DNA from: Tumidithrix helvetica
GTDB taxonomy: Bacteria; Cyanobacteriota; Cyanobacteriia; Pseudanabaenales; Pseudanabaenaceae
DNA length: 64,000 bases
Reading direction: 5' to 3'
NCBI RefSeq assembly: GCF_965232925.1
Contig: NZ_CBDDRA010000002.1
Span: forward strand, 248,001-312,000
This document shows, piece after piece, positions 37,354-46,482 of this stretch. Each line of letters begins with the position of its first letter. The stretch's first letter is position 1. The position numbers and the translations under genes were made by a program. The notes under the pieces were generated by a model. It saw only the letters and a list, made by a program, of their open reading frames with translations. It was not told the DNA's origin and did no database searches.

Positions 37354-37441
37354 GCCTAACAAATCGCTGGAACGGCCGCGTGGGAGATAAAGTGCCAAGC
37401 TCAAACCACGGCGCGCGCGCCGCTCAGCTCAACCGTTAGTG
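37354..37441 (+). other. attC3 recombination site
   Basis: 88 bp. R'' GCCTAAC (37354-37360); R' GTTAGTG (37435-37441) deviates at the last two bases. Stem arms include CGCTGGAACGGCCGCG and CGCGCCGCTCAGCTCAAC. It begins ten bases after the cassette 3 stop codon, typical of tightly packed cassettes. Confidence 0.75.
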
Positions 37442-37584
37442 TTCCAATCGCTAAACGCGCTTTCCAGATGAAAGTAATTCAAATGCGTCTTGAATGAGTA
37501 TTTGTACTCTACTAGTATTTAATTACTTAGCAGGCGGAATCTGTCAGTCTAATCTGACTATACGGAATAAAAGAGGTAGAAAGA

Positions 37585-38823
37585 ATGGGAATCGAAGCTT
37601 GTAACTCTGTTTTAGCTGGAGATTTATTCAATAAGTCAATCTCCTCAGTAACACAGGAGCAAAACTATGTTAGCTCTCTTTCGTTCTTCCATATGGGCGA
37701 GGGTGAAGCCTTTACAACATATCAGAAGTGGGCATCGAAAAATGGTGGAGAAAACCTCAATATCGGTGCCCGCTTCCCTGTTCAGGGATTTCCTGTTGGG
37801 GTTGATATTGGTGGAAATGGGAGAAGGGCTTTCATCTCTTCAGAATTTAGGCAAGAATATAGTAGATGGAAGGACGAAACAAGTTTTTCACAGCAAGATA
37901 GGGAATCTTTCTCATTTACAAGCCATTTTGCAACTTTTGTAAGAGATCCCAACACTATTGAAGCCTGGCGAGATTGTGTGGATCGAGTTTCTAGTAATCA
38001 ACAAGCAAGTATTAATGGTTATGGCTTCAGAGATGAATCTGGCAATGCCTTTATCAGAATAAAGTGGAATCCTGGACCGATTCTTATTCTCGACAAAGCC
38101 TTTCTAAATATTGATACTTTTGGTGAGACTTCAATTGGTGGTACTTTTCATAAAAACTTTCGGTTGTCAAACGGTGATTCTCTTTTTCCTGTGATAACAA
38201 ATGAAGATACAAGCTTTACCGTTTTGGTAAATGTAACTATACGTGATGGAGATACTAATGAACAAAAGTCTCAATTTTCTGCAGATATTGTAATTCCTCG
38301 TAGGATTATTCCAGATAATTTCATTAATCCAAACCCGAACTCGGGATTAATAACCCTCTCGTTAATAACTCTCGAAACTCGTCGAGGCTTTTTCTTCAAT
38401 TGTCATGACAGTGTTGGTAGTGTTCAAGCGATCCCAAACGCTAATTCCGACCCTGCTGTAAGTGATGAGATCTTTTCAATCGTTAAGCTTGATGATGGCA
38501 GTAATAATCAAGATAAGAGTATTAACAGTGAAGACAAAGTACTTCTCCGAAGCCGTCGAGGTTTTTTCCTCAATTGTCATGACAGTGTTGGTAATGTTCA
38601 AGCGATCCCAAACGCTAATTTAGACCCTGCTGTAAGTGATGAAATCTTTACAATTGTTAAGAATGGCGGTGGGCGTATTAACAGCGGAGACAAAATTCTT
38701 TTTCGAACCCGTCGAGGTTTTTTCTTCAATTGTCATGACAGTGTTGGTAGTGTCCAAGCGATCCAAAACGCTAATTTTGACCCTGCTGTTAGTGATGAAA
38801 TCTTTACAATTGTTTTTAGATAA
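37585..38823 (+). CDS. Cassette 4: protein with three fascin-like C-terminal repeats
   Basis: 412 residues without a signal peptide. The first 250 residues form a beta-rich domain with no family I recognise. The C-terminus has three near-identical blocks beginning at about residues 265, 323 and 375, with TRRGFFFNCHDSVGSVQAI, the word DPAVSDEIF, and IVK/IVFR. This strand pattern resembles beta-trefoil fascin-like repeats. The DNA of the blocks is also very similar, so they arose by recent duplication. A binding protein or secreted/effector toxin is possible; nothing proves it. Preceded by AGAGG and a TATACGGAA motif also found at attI. Confidence 0.72.
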   Translation: MGIEACNSVLAGDLFNKSISSVTQEQNYVSSLSFFHMGEGEAFTTYQKWASKNGGENLNIGARFPVQGFPVGVDIGGNGRRAFISSEFRQEYSRWKDETSFSQQDRESFSFTSHFATFVRDPNTIEAWRDCVDRVSSNQQASINGYGFRDESGNAFIRIKWNPGPILILDKAFLNIDTFGETSIGGTFHKNFRLSNGDSLFPVITNEDTSFTVLVNVTIRDGDTNEQKSQFSADIVIPRRIIPDNFINPNPNSGLITLSLITLETRRGFFFNCHDSVGSVQAIPNANSDPAVSDEIFSIVKLDDGSNNQDKSINSEDKVLLRSRRGFFLNCHDSVGNVQAIPNANLDPAVSDEIFTIVKNGGGRINSGDKILFRTRRGFFFNCHDSVGSVQAIQNANFDPAVSDEIFTIVFR

Positions 38824-38875
38824 TTATGTGGTGTTTTATCATGGTTTTTAAGAAGCGTTGGATTCGATTGATGTT

Positions 38876-38959
38876 GCCTAACCATTCAGTGCAGCGGACG
38901 GGCGTTCTCCATGACATTTCTATGACATTCTTTGCCGCCGCTGACCTCAACCGTTGGGC
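38876..38959 (+). other. attC4 recombination site
   Basis: 84 bp. R'' GCCTAAC (38876-38882), R' GTTGGGC (38953-38959). Arms TTCAGTGCAGCGG and CCGCTGACCTCAA pair with mismatches. Confidence 0.85.
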
Positions 38960-39008
38960 GGAATTCTAAAACAAACCATATTAACGAACTTTCAGGAGAA
39001 AACTTCAC

Positions 39009-40493
39009 ATGTCTGATATTCAGAAACTGAAAGAGCTATCTGTTGATGATTTGTTACAGGAGTTAAGATCCCGTGAGGCAAAAGTTGGAAAATCTTTTCT
39101 CGCTGTTCCACTAGAACCGAGCGAGAACCTCCGTGACTTTGATAGTGAAACAATTGCCAAAATTCTTAAAGAAAATCAAAAGGTTATTTACGGAACGGAT
39201 GACAGATTAGATGTGTTTCAGCTTCTAGCTGGAGATCCAGTTTTGGCTGACGTGGATAGTGTTGTTGCACTCTTTCAAGCTGCAAACGTTGTTAACAACG
39301 GTAATGGAACTTCAACATTGCAAACCCAAAATTTTGGCACCGCCCGAAATTTATGTGCTGGAGAACCTTTCGTCAATCAACCCATTGGGGCTTTCTGTTC
39401 AGGTTTTCTAGTTGCGCGGGATGTAATAGCTACGGCTGGGCATTGTGTGAATGCAGGTAATGTAGCAAATGTTCGCTTTGTCTTTGGATTCCGCATGCAG
39501 AATGCGACGACTGCCCAAACAGTCATCAATAATGGAGAAATCTACAATGGAGTCTCTATTATTGGACGACAAGAGTTTGGGAACGGTGCAGACTGGGCAC
39601 TTGTTCGTATCGATCGTCCTGTTACAAACCATCGTATTGCTCAAATTCGGCAAGCTGGCAAAATAGGTGATACGCAGGCCGTCCATGTCATTGGTCATCC
39701 TGCTGGATTACCGACGAAAGTGGCTAGCAATGCATCAGTTCGAAACAACACCCCTAATGATTTTTTTGTAGCCAACCTCGATACCTATGGAGGTAATTCC
39801 GGCTCTCCTGTCTTCAATAGTAATACTCACGAGGTTGAAGGAATTCTTGTTCGTGGAGAAACAGATTTTGTCCAAAATGGTACTTGTTTTGTCTCCCTTG
39901 TCTGTCCTAATAATGGGTGCAGAGGTGAAGATTGTACGAGAACTACGGAGTTTGCACAACTGGTTCCATTTGCACCAGTTTACGCACAAGGCGACCCAGG
40001 TAGCGGAATTGGTGGCTACGATCTNAAATCTCCTGCCGATCAGTCGTTCGCATTTGANTATGACAGTAGTGGCAAACTAGATCACCTAGCATTGTATCGA
40101 CCTGGGACAGGTACCATCTGGATTTTGAAGAATAGTGGTGGGAGTTTTACTCCAGTTTATGCACAAGGCGACCCAGGTAGCGGAATTGGTGGCTACGATC
40201 TTAAATCTCCTGCCGATCGAGCATTCGCATTTGACTATGACAGTAGTGGCAAACTAGATCACCTAGCATTGTATCGACCTGGGACNGGTACCATCTGGAT
40301 TTTGAAGAATAGTGGTGGGAGTTTTACTCCAGTTTACGCACAAGGCGACCCAGGTAGTGGAATTGGTAGCTACGATCTCAAATCTCCTGCTGATCGAGCG
40401 TTCGCATTTGATTATGACAGTAGTGGCAAACTAGATCACCTGTCATTGTACCGACCTGGGACAGGTACCATTTGGATCTTAAGAAAAGGGTAG
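39009..40493 (+). CDS. Cassette 5 gene a: trypsin-like serine protease with three 59-residue repeats
   Basis: 494 residues. The S1/V8-like protease triad is complete: H145 in ATAGHCVNAG, D195 in GADWALVRID and S264 in GGNSGSPVFN. From about residue 321 to the end run three units of 59 residues (VYAQGDPGSGIG, then SPADRAFAFDYDSSGKLDHL, then YRPGTGTIWIL) with near-identical DNA (177-bp spacing at 39969, 40146 and 40323). Such repeats occur in cyanobacterial secreted proteins and resemble lectin-like propeller blades. There is no obvious signal peptide; the helical N-terminal 100 residues may be a prodomain. Three undetermined bases (n at 40025, 40058, 40286) lie in the repeats, so copy number may be wrong. 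Confidence 0.88.
   Translation: MSDIQKLKELSVDDLLQELRSREAKVGKSFLAVPLEPSENLRDFDSETIAKILKENQKVIYGTDDRLDVFQLLAGDPVLADVDSVVALFQAANVVNNGNGTSTLQTQNFGTARNLCAGEPFVNQPIGAFCSGFLVARDVIATAGHCVNAGNVANVRFVFGFRMQNATTAQTVINNGEIYNGVSIIGRQEFGNGADWALVRIDRPVTNHRIAQIRQAGKIGDTQAVHVIGHPAGLPTKVASNASVRNNTPNDFFVANLDTYGGNSGSPVFNSNTHEVEGILVRGETDFVQNGTCFVSLVCPNNGCRGEDCTRTTEFAQLVPFAPVYAQGDPGSGIGGYDXKSPADQSFAFXYDSSGKLDHLALYRPGTGTIWILKNSGGSFTPVYAQGDPGSGIGGYDLKSPADRAFAFDYDSSGKLDHLALYRPGXGTIWILKNSGGSFTPVYAQGDPGSGIGSYDLKSPADRAFAFDYDSSGKLDHLSLYRPGTGTIWILRKG
39969..40493 (+). repeat. Tandem 177-bp repeats, three copies, containing ambiguous bases
   Basis: Near-identical units start at 39969, 40146 and 40323. The n characters at 40025, 40058 and 40286 suggest that the reads disagree between copies, as when a longer array has been collapsed. 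Confidence 0.9.
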
Positions 40494-40515
40494 GTTACTA
40501 AAAGTATTGAATGAT

Positions 40516-40800
40516 ATGTGCACTGATTCACTTTCAACTAACGATTTTGAGATTTTCAAAACTACACTAGCTAAGGCGATTAACAACGCCCAGTCGCTTG
40601 ATGAGATTGAGTCGTGGCTAAAGTCACAACAGTGTGTAAAATCAGTTCAATTAGCAGGTTATCTCTTAAAATCGAATCCGCCACAACGTGATTTTATTGT
40701 GGAATTTAGTTTGCAAGATGGTTCAATAGTCACAAAAATTGTTAATGTTTACGAGCTAGGCAACCAGAGTTTTCAATTTCACCAACTTAGAATTCAGTAA
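40516..40800 (+). CDS. Cassette 5 gene b: small protein of unknown function
   Basis: A 94-residue protein from the ATG at 40516 (a TTG at 40507 would add three residues). A helical N-terminus (FEIFKTTLAKAINNAQSLDE) precedes a beta-rich half (FIVEFSLQDGSIVTKIVNVY). It begins 22 bases after the protease stop and lies in the same cassette, so it may be an accessory or inhibitor of the protease. No family recognised. Confidence 0.65.
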   Translation: MCTDSLSTNDFEIFKTTLAKAINNAQSLDEIESWLKSQQCVKSVQLAGYLLKSNPPQRDFIVEFSLQDGSIVTKIVNVYELGNQSFQFHQLRIQ

Positions 40801-40836
40801 TGACTATTTTGCATAGCTAAGATAACTCATTCTGTC

Positions 40837-40923
40837 ACCCAACTAGCCCACTGCACCGGAACGAAGTAAATTGATCTGTGAAATTCAAAGGTTATATGCG
40901 TCCGGTGAGTGGGAGCGTTATGC
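40837..40923 (+). other. attC5 recombination site
   Basis: 87 bp. R'' ACCCAAC (40837-40843), R' GTTATGC (40917-40923). Arms CCCACTgCACCGGA and TCCGGTGAGTGGG pair perfectly except one extrahelical G. Confidence 0.92.
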
Positions 40924-41073
40924 CGCACCTCTCAAGCCTGTACGATTTACCTAGCTTGGTTATGGGTTAAGATCTCGTGAAAATTACTATGAAAATTACT
41001 AAAGAGAAAAAGAGTATAGATAGAATTAAGATTTCGTAGCTTACTCACTACAATAACTCTTACAGTAAAAAAA

Positions 41074-44000
41074 ATGGATTTTCTCAAAGCATTCATAGAT
41101 AATTTAGTTTTTGTTTCTTGCTCCACTCCTACTGAAAATGAAATTAAAAAGCAAAAAATTACTCCAAACGATGTAGAAACTTTTCTACGTCACTTAAAAA
41201 TCGTTATTCCCTATTTCTGCCAACATCCACACAGTATTCTTGAAGAGATAGAGAACTTTAAAGAAAATGGATTAGAGTCTATTGTCAAGTATCTTCATGA
41301 AGCCACTGAGAATAATACCCAAGTTTGGAATGGGACAATTGGTGAGGCAATAGCGACTTCTTACATACTTGGTTCCACAGACTATATAATCCCTGTCTTT
41401 AAACTCCGTTTTGCCCCCAATAGAAAAATGGCAATGCATGGAGATGACTTACTTGGAATGAGATTCAAAACAGACGGCACACCAGAGAAATTATTAGTTG
41501 TAGAAGTCAAAAATTATGGCAGTAATCCGAAGCAAGCTGTTGAAAAAGCTAGTGATGGATTACTCAACGTTCAGCAAGGCTCAATAACCCTTTTAGATTT
41601 TATCATTAATCTTCTTAAGACATCTGGGAAATATGAACAGGCTAGGATGGTTAAACAGTTTCTTGATACCTATAATCATCGCTATAAGACTGAATATCTA
41701 GCTTTCATAGTGACAGAGCAAAGCAAATGGAAAGATACACATTTTGATGCTGTTGTTGATGCCATTCAGCCGCCTTTGACTATTAATACATTTCTAATCC
41801 CAAATTGGATAGAGCATCAACAAAAAATAGCCTTAACAGAAGAAAATAGGACTCCGACAAAAATATCACTCCCAAACGTTGAAATTAACGAATTAGAAGA
41901 TGTACAGAAACTACTTGCTAATTCCGTCTTTAAGAATGAGCATAATCAATTAGCCTCAGAAGCTTTAACCGTTGATTTAAAGAATCAAAAAAGAACATCT
42001 ATCGATTACAAGTATGATCCTATTAAATTAGAGAAAGCAGCTAACTTCCTTGGAGCAACAGGATATAATCTTTTGACGGATGATTCTGATGAGGCAGAGA
42101 AGGTACTAAAAGAAGCGGCTGTAATTCATGAAAGATTGGCAATTTTGAGGCTTGAGGATGGTCAAAACTTTAGTGCTGTAGATAATATCGTTACAAGTGC
42201 TTTACTTTATAGTTTGGCAGGTTATAACGCTAACGCCAAAGTTCTCGCATCAAAAATTCTACGCAATCAAGACATTAAAGATTCTTTACAGTCCGATATA
42301 CCAAGAATTCTTCTTTCATACCTATTAAATGGAGAAGTAATTCAAATACAAGATACTCTGGCTCACTTCTTTTTCAAATTTTCTCAGAAGAAATTGGAAG
42401 AACCAGAACACGCGCCTGAAGAAGAAGAGTGGATGTGCTGGATAGCTGAAAAAATTAGTGACATTGGTGATTATCTAACTGCTAAAGCATTCGCACATTT
42501 TATTCAATACCTTCGTACAGGGGATGAGTTGCATCAGTTGGAAATTCCTAACCTAATAGCATCTGCGGGGAAGCAATATGCAACTATTGGCGATTATCGT
42601 TCTTATGTTCTCCTGTGCTCCATAGGCAATTATCTCAAAAGTTTAATCGATAATTCAGCACAGAAACTCATCAACATCCGTCTTGCCGATAGTCGAGATG
42701 ACTGGAAGCTATACCTGCGCTTCCTATCCACACTTGGGAAATTTCCAATGATGTCAATGTGGAAATCACAACAGAAGGCTTTACAAGAAGGTTTACTAGA
42801 GGATAAGTCTCTCATTATTGCTATGCCTACAAGTGCAGGAAAAACTAAAACAGTTGAGATAGCAATTTACCACGCACTTAATAATAAACCAGATAGAATT
42901 TGTGCTTATGTTGTGCCAACAAGGGCTTTGGCATACGAAGTAGAGAGCAGTCTATCTATCAGCTTATCCCGCGTCAATATAGGCGTTTCTATCCTCTATG
43001 GTGGCTATGATTTTAATCAGCTAGAAGAAGATATTCTTCAAGATAATCAGGTTTTTGTCTTGACACCTGAAAAACTAGATCTGTTAACTCGTAGCAATGA
43101 AGAATTTAAGAATAAGCTTGCTCTCATTATCATTGATGAAGCGCATGATTCCGCAGCAGCAAGTCCTAGAAGTTTACGGCAAGAGTTAACTTACTCACGA
43201 GTGCTGGCAATTGCAGAAAAAAATCATGCTAGAGTCATTGGAATTTCCGCAGTTATCAATAATACTGGAGATTTTGCTAAATGGCTTTGTGGTGACGAGC
43301 ACAATGTTGTCAAAATAGATTGGCGACCTACTAAGCAAAGATTAGGATATCTTAAATGGAGTCAGGGAAGAGACCCAAGGGCTACAGTTCAGTACTTAGC
43401 TCAAACTGATGATTATCCATTCGATAATTTTTTCATACCACTAAATTTTCTGAAATCTCAATGTGAAACTAAACGTAAAAACAAAAAAGGCAAATCTTAT
43501 TATTCTATAGACAGTGTTTTGATTGCAGCACGACTGTCTCGATACTATATAGAAACTGGTTCCACCTTAGTTTTTACAACAACCAAGCCTCTTGTTGAAG
43601 AGATCGCTAATCGTTTGATTTCAATCTTAAGAGATCAGCCATTAGCAATCTCACAAGAAATGCAGCAGATTTCACATGAACTTGCTGAACTGCTTGGTTC
43701 TGAGCATTTACTTGTGCAAGCTATTAGTCATGGATTTTGCTATCACCATGCTGAACTTCCCAGTACAGTTAGACGGCGTATAGAAAATGCAGTACGAAGT
43801 AATATTATTCCATTGATTATTTCTACCACTACGCTGTCTCAGGGAGTAAACCTACCAATTAAGAATGTAATTGTTCATTCATTGTCTATGTACGGCACAA
43901 TTACTATGTCTCAGTATGCCAATACAGTCGGGCGTGCTGGTCGGGCTGGAGCTGAAACGGAAGGGCACATTATTTTTTGTGATGAAAAGGATTTGAAGCG

Positions 44001-45327
44001 AGTTCAAAGCGAAGAATCAACTGAAGTATCAGAAAGTTTTATTATTTCAGGTATAAGAAATTTAACCCAATTAAGGTTGCTCTCACTTGAGACAACTGAG
44101 GAATTTTTATCTCTGTGGGCAAAATCCTCAACAAGTCAGTTTAGAAAAGATGGTGATAACTATGAGAACTGGACAACAAAAATGACAGCGAATGCAAGAA
44201 AAAGTCAAACAGAAATTTTATCCTATTTAGATTCACAGATTTTGGCATGGATTCTAGAATCTTGCATTGATGAGGTTGACGAGGAAAAAATTGAAATCAT
44301 CTTTAAAAGATTGTTATGTAGTGTTCAATCCTTAGATCTGCAAGATATTTTGTCTGAATTTAAAGATGCTCTAAAAGTAAGAGCGATATCACTCAAAAAT
44401 CGGTTGCCAGATATTCAACAGCGTAGATTGTTTAATCTTACTGGTTTGGGAATAGATGGCAATCAGCTAATAACAGAATATGCTCAGAGACTCGTTGAAA
44501 GAATAGATGATTACACCAATCTAACTGATTTACCTGAAGCATTTTGGCAAGAGACTTATGATTTATTTAAAAAAATTCCAGAACTTAATGAATTTCTCCA
44601 GCTTAATAACATTAATCCCTTAATAGATTGGCTTCAGGGTAAAGGGTACAAGGAGTTAGCAGATTTATACTTTGAGGGAAAAACTGAAAATGTTGTTAAA
44701 AAGCTAGAAAAAGTGACTCATGCTTTTGCCTGGGGATTTAACTCTCTAATTAGTCATGTCACCTTCTACTTAAATGGAGAAAAACTTCCTAATATTTTCA
44801 AAGGTCTTACTTCGTTTGTAACTCATGGAGTATCAACTACCGCAGCAGTATATGCAATTAGCTTGGGTGTTCATGATCGCCAGATAGCTATTGCTTTGAG
44901 CACTGCTTATCAAGCAATTTACCCTGAAACAGAATATTCAAATTTTAAGGAATGGTTATTCACCTTGAGCCTTGATCATTGGAAGGAAATTATTCAGGTA
45001 GAAGATGAAAATATCAGCAGACTTGAAGAGTGTTTCAATGAAGTTCAGAAAAAGCAACGAAAACTAGAAAAAAGTTCAACGGTTCTTGAGTGTTTATTAG
45101 AGAGAGTTGATCTTTCTTCGCAAAATGACGAAGAAATTGACAAAGATGATTTAATTGTAGTGAGCTTCGATAGCCAATTGTATCTTACGACTTATGATTA
45201 TCAAAATTATTGGAAACTTGGTGGAGAGAATGCTGATAAGCTGAAGCTACTTGATCGGAAAATCCATGATTTTGTTGTTGATAATATTGACCCGAAAGAG
45301 AAAATAGCCTCCATTTCAGTATACTAA
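41074..45327 (+). CDS. Cassette 6: fused HamA-like nuclease and Ski2-type helicase (single-gene Hachiman-like defence protein)
   Basis: 1417 residues. The N-terminal 260 residues match the HamA/DUF1837 pattern: G90-E91 in WNGTIGEAIA, H122-G-D-D in MHGDDLLGM, and E144-V-K146 in LLVVEVKNYG, that is a PD-(D/E)XK-type active site. A TPR-like helical region follows, then an SF2 Ski2-like helicase with Walker A MPTSAGKT (584-591), DEAH at 688-691, GISAVIN motif III and NTVGRAGRAG motif VI (950-959), then a helical C-terminal part. Known Hachiman systems use separate hamA and hamB genes; here both activities sit on one chain. DNA is AT-rich, and the gene occupies one cassette between perfect attC5 and attC6 boxes. 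Anti-phage function is inferred from the family. Confidence 0.9.
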   Translation: MDFLKAFIDNLVFVSCSTPTENEIKKQKITPNDVETFLRHLKIVIPYFCQHPHSILEEIENFKENGLESIVKYLHEATENNTQVWNGTIGEAIATSYILGSTDYIIPVFKLRFAPNRKMAMHGDDLLGMRFKTDGTPEKLLVVEVKNYGSNPKQAVEKASDGLLNVQQGSITLLDFIINLLKTSGKYEQARMVKQFLDTYNHRYKTEYLAFIVTEQSKWKDTHFDAVVDAIQPPLTINTFLIPNWIEHQQKIALTEENRTPTKISLPNVEINELEDVQKLLANSVFKNEHNQLASEALTVDLKNQKRTSIDYKYDPIKLEKAANFLGATGYNLLTDDSDEAEKVLKEAAVIHERLAILRLEDGQNFSAVDNIVTSALLYSLAGYNANAKVLASKILRNQDIKDSLQSDIPRILLSYLLNGEVIQIQDTLAHFFFKFSQKKLEEPEHAPEEEEWMCWIAEKISDIGDYLTAKAFAHFIQYLRTGDELHQLEIPNLIASAGKQYATIGDYRSYVLLCSIGNYLKSLIDNSAQKLINIRLADSRDDWKLYLRFLSTLGKFPMMSMWKSQQKALQEGLLEDKSLIIAMPTSAGKTKTVEIAIYHALNNKPDRICAYVVPTRALAYEVESSLSISLSRVNIGVSILYGGYDFNQLEEDILQDNQVFVLTPEKLDLLTRSNEEFKNKLALIIIDEAHDSAAASPRSLRQELTYSRVLAIAEKNHARVIGISAVINNTGDFAKWLCGDEHNVVKIDWRPTKQRLGYLKWSQGRDPRATVQYLAQTDDYPFDNFFIPLNFLKSQCETKRKNKKGKSYYSIDSVLIAARLSRYYIETGSTLVFTTTKPLVEEIANRLISILRDQPLAISQEMQQISHELAELLGSEHLLVQAISHGFCYHHAELPSTVRRRIENAVRSNIIPLIISTTTLSQGVNLPIKNVIVHSLSMYGTITMSQYANTVGRAGRAGAETEGHIIFCDEKDLKRVQSEESTEVSESFIISGIRNLTQLRLLSLETTEEFLSLWAKSSTSQFRKDGDNYENWTTKMTANARKSQTEILSYLDSQILAWILESCIDEVDEEKIEIIFKRLLCSVQSLDLQDILSEFKDALKVRAISLKNRLPDIQQRRLFNLTGLGIDGNQLITEYAQRLVERIDDYTNLTDLPEAFWQETYDLFKKIPELNEFLQLNNINPLIDWLQGKGYKELADLYFEGKTENVVKKLEKVTHAFAWGFNSLISHVTFYLNGEKLPNIFKGLTSFVTHGVSTTAAVYAISLGVHDRQIAIALSTAYQAIYPETEYSNFKEWLFTLSLDHWKEIIQVEDENISRLEECFNEVQKKQRKLEKSSTVLECLLERVDLSSQNDEEIDKDDLIVVSFDSQLYLTTYDYQNYWKLGGENADKLKLLDRKIHDFVVDNIDPKEKIASISVY

Positions 45328-45642
45328 AGATTATCTATGCAACCTTGTGAGTTTCTGTCTGCTCAAACCACAGTTTTACTAATAAACTTACGGTTGTTGG
45401 AGACTCAGTAAACTAGCAGGTACAAGCAGCATAACAAATCGTTGCAGCGGCGGAATGAAGGTGGTTTAGGGGATGCTAAAGTTATTAGCCGCCGCTGAAC
45501 TCAATCGTTATACCAATAGCGATCGCTCCGTTTGTTGTTGAGTTCGAAGAAGTTAAGGAAAATACTGCTCTATCAACCCACTGGGCATTTGATAGACTGA
45601 TGCTAGCGCTCTCACACCAAAATCGAAGATAGGAACGCCAGA
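45328..45642. other. Cassette 6 end and leader of the decayed array
   Basis: These 315 bases hold attC6 and the start of a segment that is copied again at 47247. No gene is visible before the DUF1016 fragment. Confidence 0.5.
45429..45513 (+). other. attC6 recombination site
   Basis: 85 bp. R'' GCATAAC (45429-45435) exactly complements the left end of cassette 6 (TTATGC); R' GTTATAC (45507-45513). Arms GTTgCAGCGGCGG and CCGCCGCTGAAC pair with one extrahelical G. Confidence 0.92.
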
Positions 45643-45822
45643 ATGACAGACTCTTTGCAGCCTCAATTTACTGAAGTTCTCACCCTTATCCAAAGTTCAG
45701 CAAAAGGTCATCGCCACCGCAAACCAAGAACCGATCGCACTATACTGGAGCATCGGTAAATACATCAGCGATCGCCTAGCCAAGCCAACAGCGAATGGGA
45801 ACAAAAAGCGATCGGACAACTT
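45539..45822 (+). repeat. Segmental duplication, copy A1
   Basis: The stretch starting GAGTTCGAAGAAGTTAAGG and running through the DUF1016 fragment is repeated with few changes at 47247-47531. Confidence 0.85.
45643..45780 (+). pseudogene. DUF1016 (YhcG-type) N-terminal fragment, frameshifted
   Basis: Begins MTDSLQPQFTEVLTLIQ, then a two-base deletion compared with the copy at 47350 shifts the frame after about 18 codons. In the other frame the DUF1016 pattern continues (VIATANQEPIALYWSIGKY). Only the first 50 codons of a DUF1016 nuclease remain. Confidence 0.75.
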
Positions 45823-45932
45823 ATCGACAAGGAGGCTCAATGTCAGGTTGTGATTGCAAGTTTGAGGCAAAAAACAAGGCCCAGCGTAAAGTTCTAAGGG
45901 TACTTTTTGCTATCAATGCAGCCATGTTTGTC
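45733..45932 (+). repeat. Segmental duplication, copy B1
   Basis: From GATCGCACTATACTGGA through the first 30 codons of the transporter this stretch is repeated at 46483-46682 with about a dozen changes. Confidence 0.85.
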
Positions 45933-46451
45933 ATTGGAATTATTGCTGGGACGTTAGCTCGTTCGACTGCTCTCGTTGCTGATTCCCTCGATATGTTTGC
46001 TGACGCGGCAGTTTTTGGAATTTCGCTTTATGTAATTGGTAAATCACAAGCGAAAAAAATCCGCGCAGCTTTTTTAAGTGGCATTTTTCAAACTACCTTA
46101 GCGAGCTTTGTTTAGGTTGATGTGATTAAACGAGCCATCTTTGGCAGTGAGCCAGAATCTAGCTTGATGATGAGCATCGCTCTCTTATCATTGATTGCCA
46201 ATTCATTTTGCATGTTTCTTATGGCTAAACATCGACATGATGAAGTACATATGCGGTCAAGCTGGACTTTTTTAAGTAACGACGTGATTGCAAACCTAGG
46301 TGTAGTTGTTGCTGGTTTACTGGTGAATCTTCTGAATTCGCGCTTTCCTGACTTAATTATTGGCTTGATAATTTCAATCGTAGTTATACGTGGAGGGATT
46401 AAGATCGTTCGAGATGCTAGAAGCGAGCAGATAAAGCATCAACGTGAGTAA
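45840..46451 (+). pseudogene. Small cation-transporter (CDF-like) gene interrupted by a stop codon
   Basis: From ATG 45840 (good SD AAGGAGG) the frame reads MSGCDCKFEAKNKAQRKVL, then membrane segments with LVADSLDMFADAAVFG, and meets an in-frame TAG at 46113-46115. The same frame continues for 112 codons to 46451 (VDVIKRAIFG, SNDVIANLGVVVAGLLVN), so a single base change explains the break. Intact, it would be a 203-residue, six-helix protein with the DxxxD-type metal site of the cation diffusion facilitator family. Translation of two halves is possible but unlikely. It is cassette cargo. Confidence 0.82.
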
Positions 46452-46460
46452 GCGATCGCG

Positions 46461-46480
46461 GCATAACTTCACCGTTAGAC
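46461..46480 (+). other. attC vestige (core boxes only)
   Basis: GCATAAC and GTTAGAC lie only six bases apart; the hairpin stem has been deleted. Confidence 0.45.
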
Positions 46481-46482
46481 CA

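Noticed and set aside
39969..40493. Direct repeats as attC or transposon ends
   Set aside because: They are in-frame protein repeats of 59 residues and lack the core boxes.
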